Shown here piece by piece: positions 63,304 to 64,000 of a stretch of 64,000 bases of DNA. The translations under genes and the position numbers were made by a program. The notes beneath the pieces are model-generated. The model was not told where the DNA came from, searched no databases, and saw only the letters and a list, made by a program, of their open reading frames with translations. The DNA comes from Serripes groenlandicus (lineage: Eukaryota > Mollusca > Bivalvia > Cardiida > Cardiidae). How positions within the stretch are numbered: the first letter of the stretch is position 1; every line of letters begins with the position of its first letter. The stretch spans positions 9,934,724-9,998,723 of the forward strand of contig JASEVX010000010.1 in NCBI GenBank assembly GCA_031761405.1, read 5' to 3'.

Positions 63304-63569
63304 GTGAGAAGAACTTTTGACCATACAAATATTTAGAAATATTGTGGAACAAGTAGAAATTTTTCATATAGTGCAATTTTCCATTTCCCCACAATATTTT
63401 CAACCATGTATTAAAAGTAGAATTTCAATTATCAAAGGTATACAATTTTATCTACAGACTTATTCGAAGTGCTAATGATATCGCAGCAGGTAAAAGGTCA
63501 ATGGTTTTAAACCAATTTCATTGCTGCACACATGATATGAGTATTGTTGGTAGAACTGTCTAAAATGTA

Positions 63570-63725
63570 CGACAATTCTGAAGCAGACTATGACTAAAAG
63601 TGGAAAACATTGTGGCAAAAGGAGAAATTGCACATTTTGTGCAATTTCTTCTTTTGTCTCAATGTTTTCAAATAGCTGTCGGCTGCAGAGGCGTCAGAAA
63701 GCGTCTTAATGAGGGAAAGGGTTAA
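63570..63725 (+). mobile_element. TTAA-MITE, left arm deleted
   Basis: GACAATTCTGAAGCAGAC jumps to TATGACTAAAAGTGGAAAAC and runs to GAGGGAAAGGGTTAA. A worn copy follows at 63726-63870 and a remnant precedes it at 63335-63500. Confidence 0.75.
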
Positions 63726-64000
63726 AGCTAAATTATTGAAAAGAGTTTTAAAAAAATGTCAACCGAGAAGTTGCTCATAATGATCAATTTCTGCCTTTTG
63801 TCGCAATGTTTTCAAAAGTCTTCTGCTGCAAATGCATCAAAATGTGTCTGCTTGTAGGAAAAAAGGTTAAAAGATGCCAATGGTTGAGTGTCTTTACTTG
63901 ATAGCTCTTCCAAAAGTATGAACTACTTAATGGACACCTCTACACTGTTTACATATACAAGTACAATGTTGAAAAACATTGTGGGATTTCAAAAAAAAGT

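Overview
This is an AT-rich, intron-dominated animal genome segment, most likely from a bivalve mollusc. That inference rests on several dispersed repeats typical of bivalve genomes: tRNA-derived SINEs ending in AACGGCGTTAAACCCCAATCAATC, repeats starting AGCTCACC and ending GGCCATCATGGCCCTCTTGTT, and GTCTCCCCCTGTATAC repeats. There is no prokaryotic gene organisation. Nearly all short open frames are shadows of repeats.

One protein-coding gene on the + strand runs across the window from 5087 to at least 63303. Sixteen internal exons (2994 nt, 998 codons) join in frame through GT-AG introns. They encode part of the ectodomain of an LDL-receptor-related protein: a partial YWTD beta-propeller, EGF, a second propeller, EGF, a third propeller, EGF, then a Thr-rich juxtamembrane-type stalk. 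The layout resembles LRP4/LRP5/LRP6, but propellers 2 and 3 are divergent. The first exons, transmembrane segment and tail lie outside the window. Intron 2 is about 30.9 kb.

The introns are a dense mosaic of mobile DNA. (1) About 70 copies of a palindromic MITE of about 230 bp with TTAA target sites and ends CCCTTTCCC...GGGAAAGGG, which looks piggyBac-like. (2) A full-structure but decayed DIRS-type tyrosine-recombinase retrotransposon at about 29779-36213, with inverted terminal repeats, an internal complementary region, gag, reverse transcriptase and recombinase remnants. (3) At least eight sequence-unrelated families of probable rolling-circle (Helentron-like) non-autonomous elements. They share a 5' hairpin, an inverted copy of its stem near the 3' end, a 3' hairpin and a terminal TCTTGTT/TCTAGTT. 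Some carry internal tandem arrays of 145-156 bp. (4) tRNA-derived SINEs. (5) Two LINE 3' ends. (6) Minor MITE families and microsatellites. (7) A near-identical inverted pair of 1414-bp elements at 7348-8761 and 10965-12378.

Nested insertions give relative dates. SINEs sit in MITEs, a MITE sits in a SINE, rolling-circle elements sit in MITEs without target duplication, and MITEs sit in the TTAA of other MITEs. The mobile elements only share the introns with the receptor gene, but several lie within tens of bases of splice sites and one LINE tail reaches the acceptor of exon 6.
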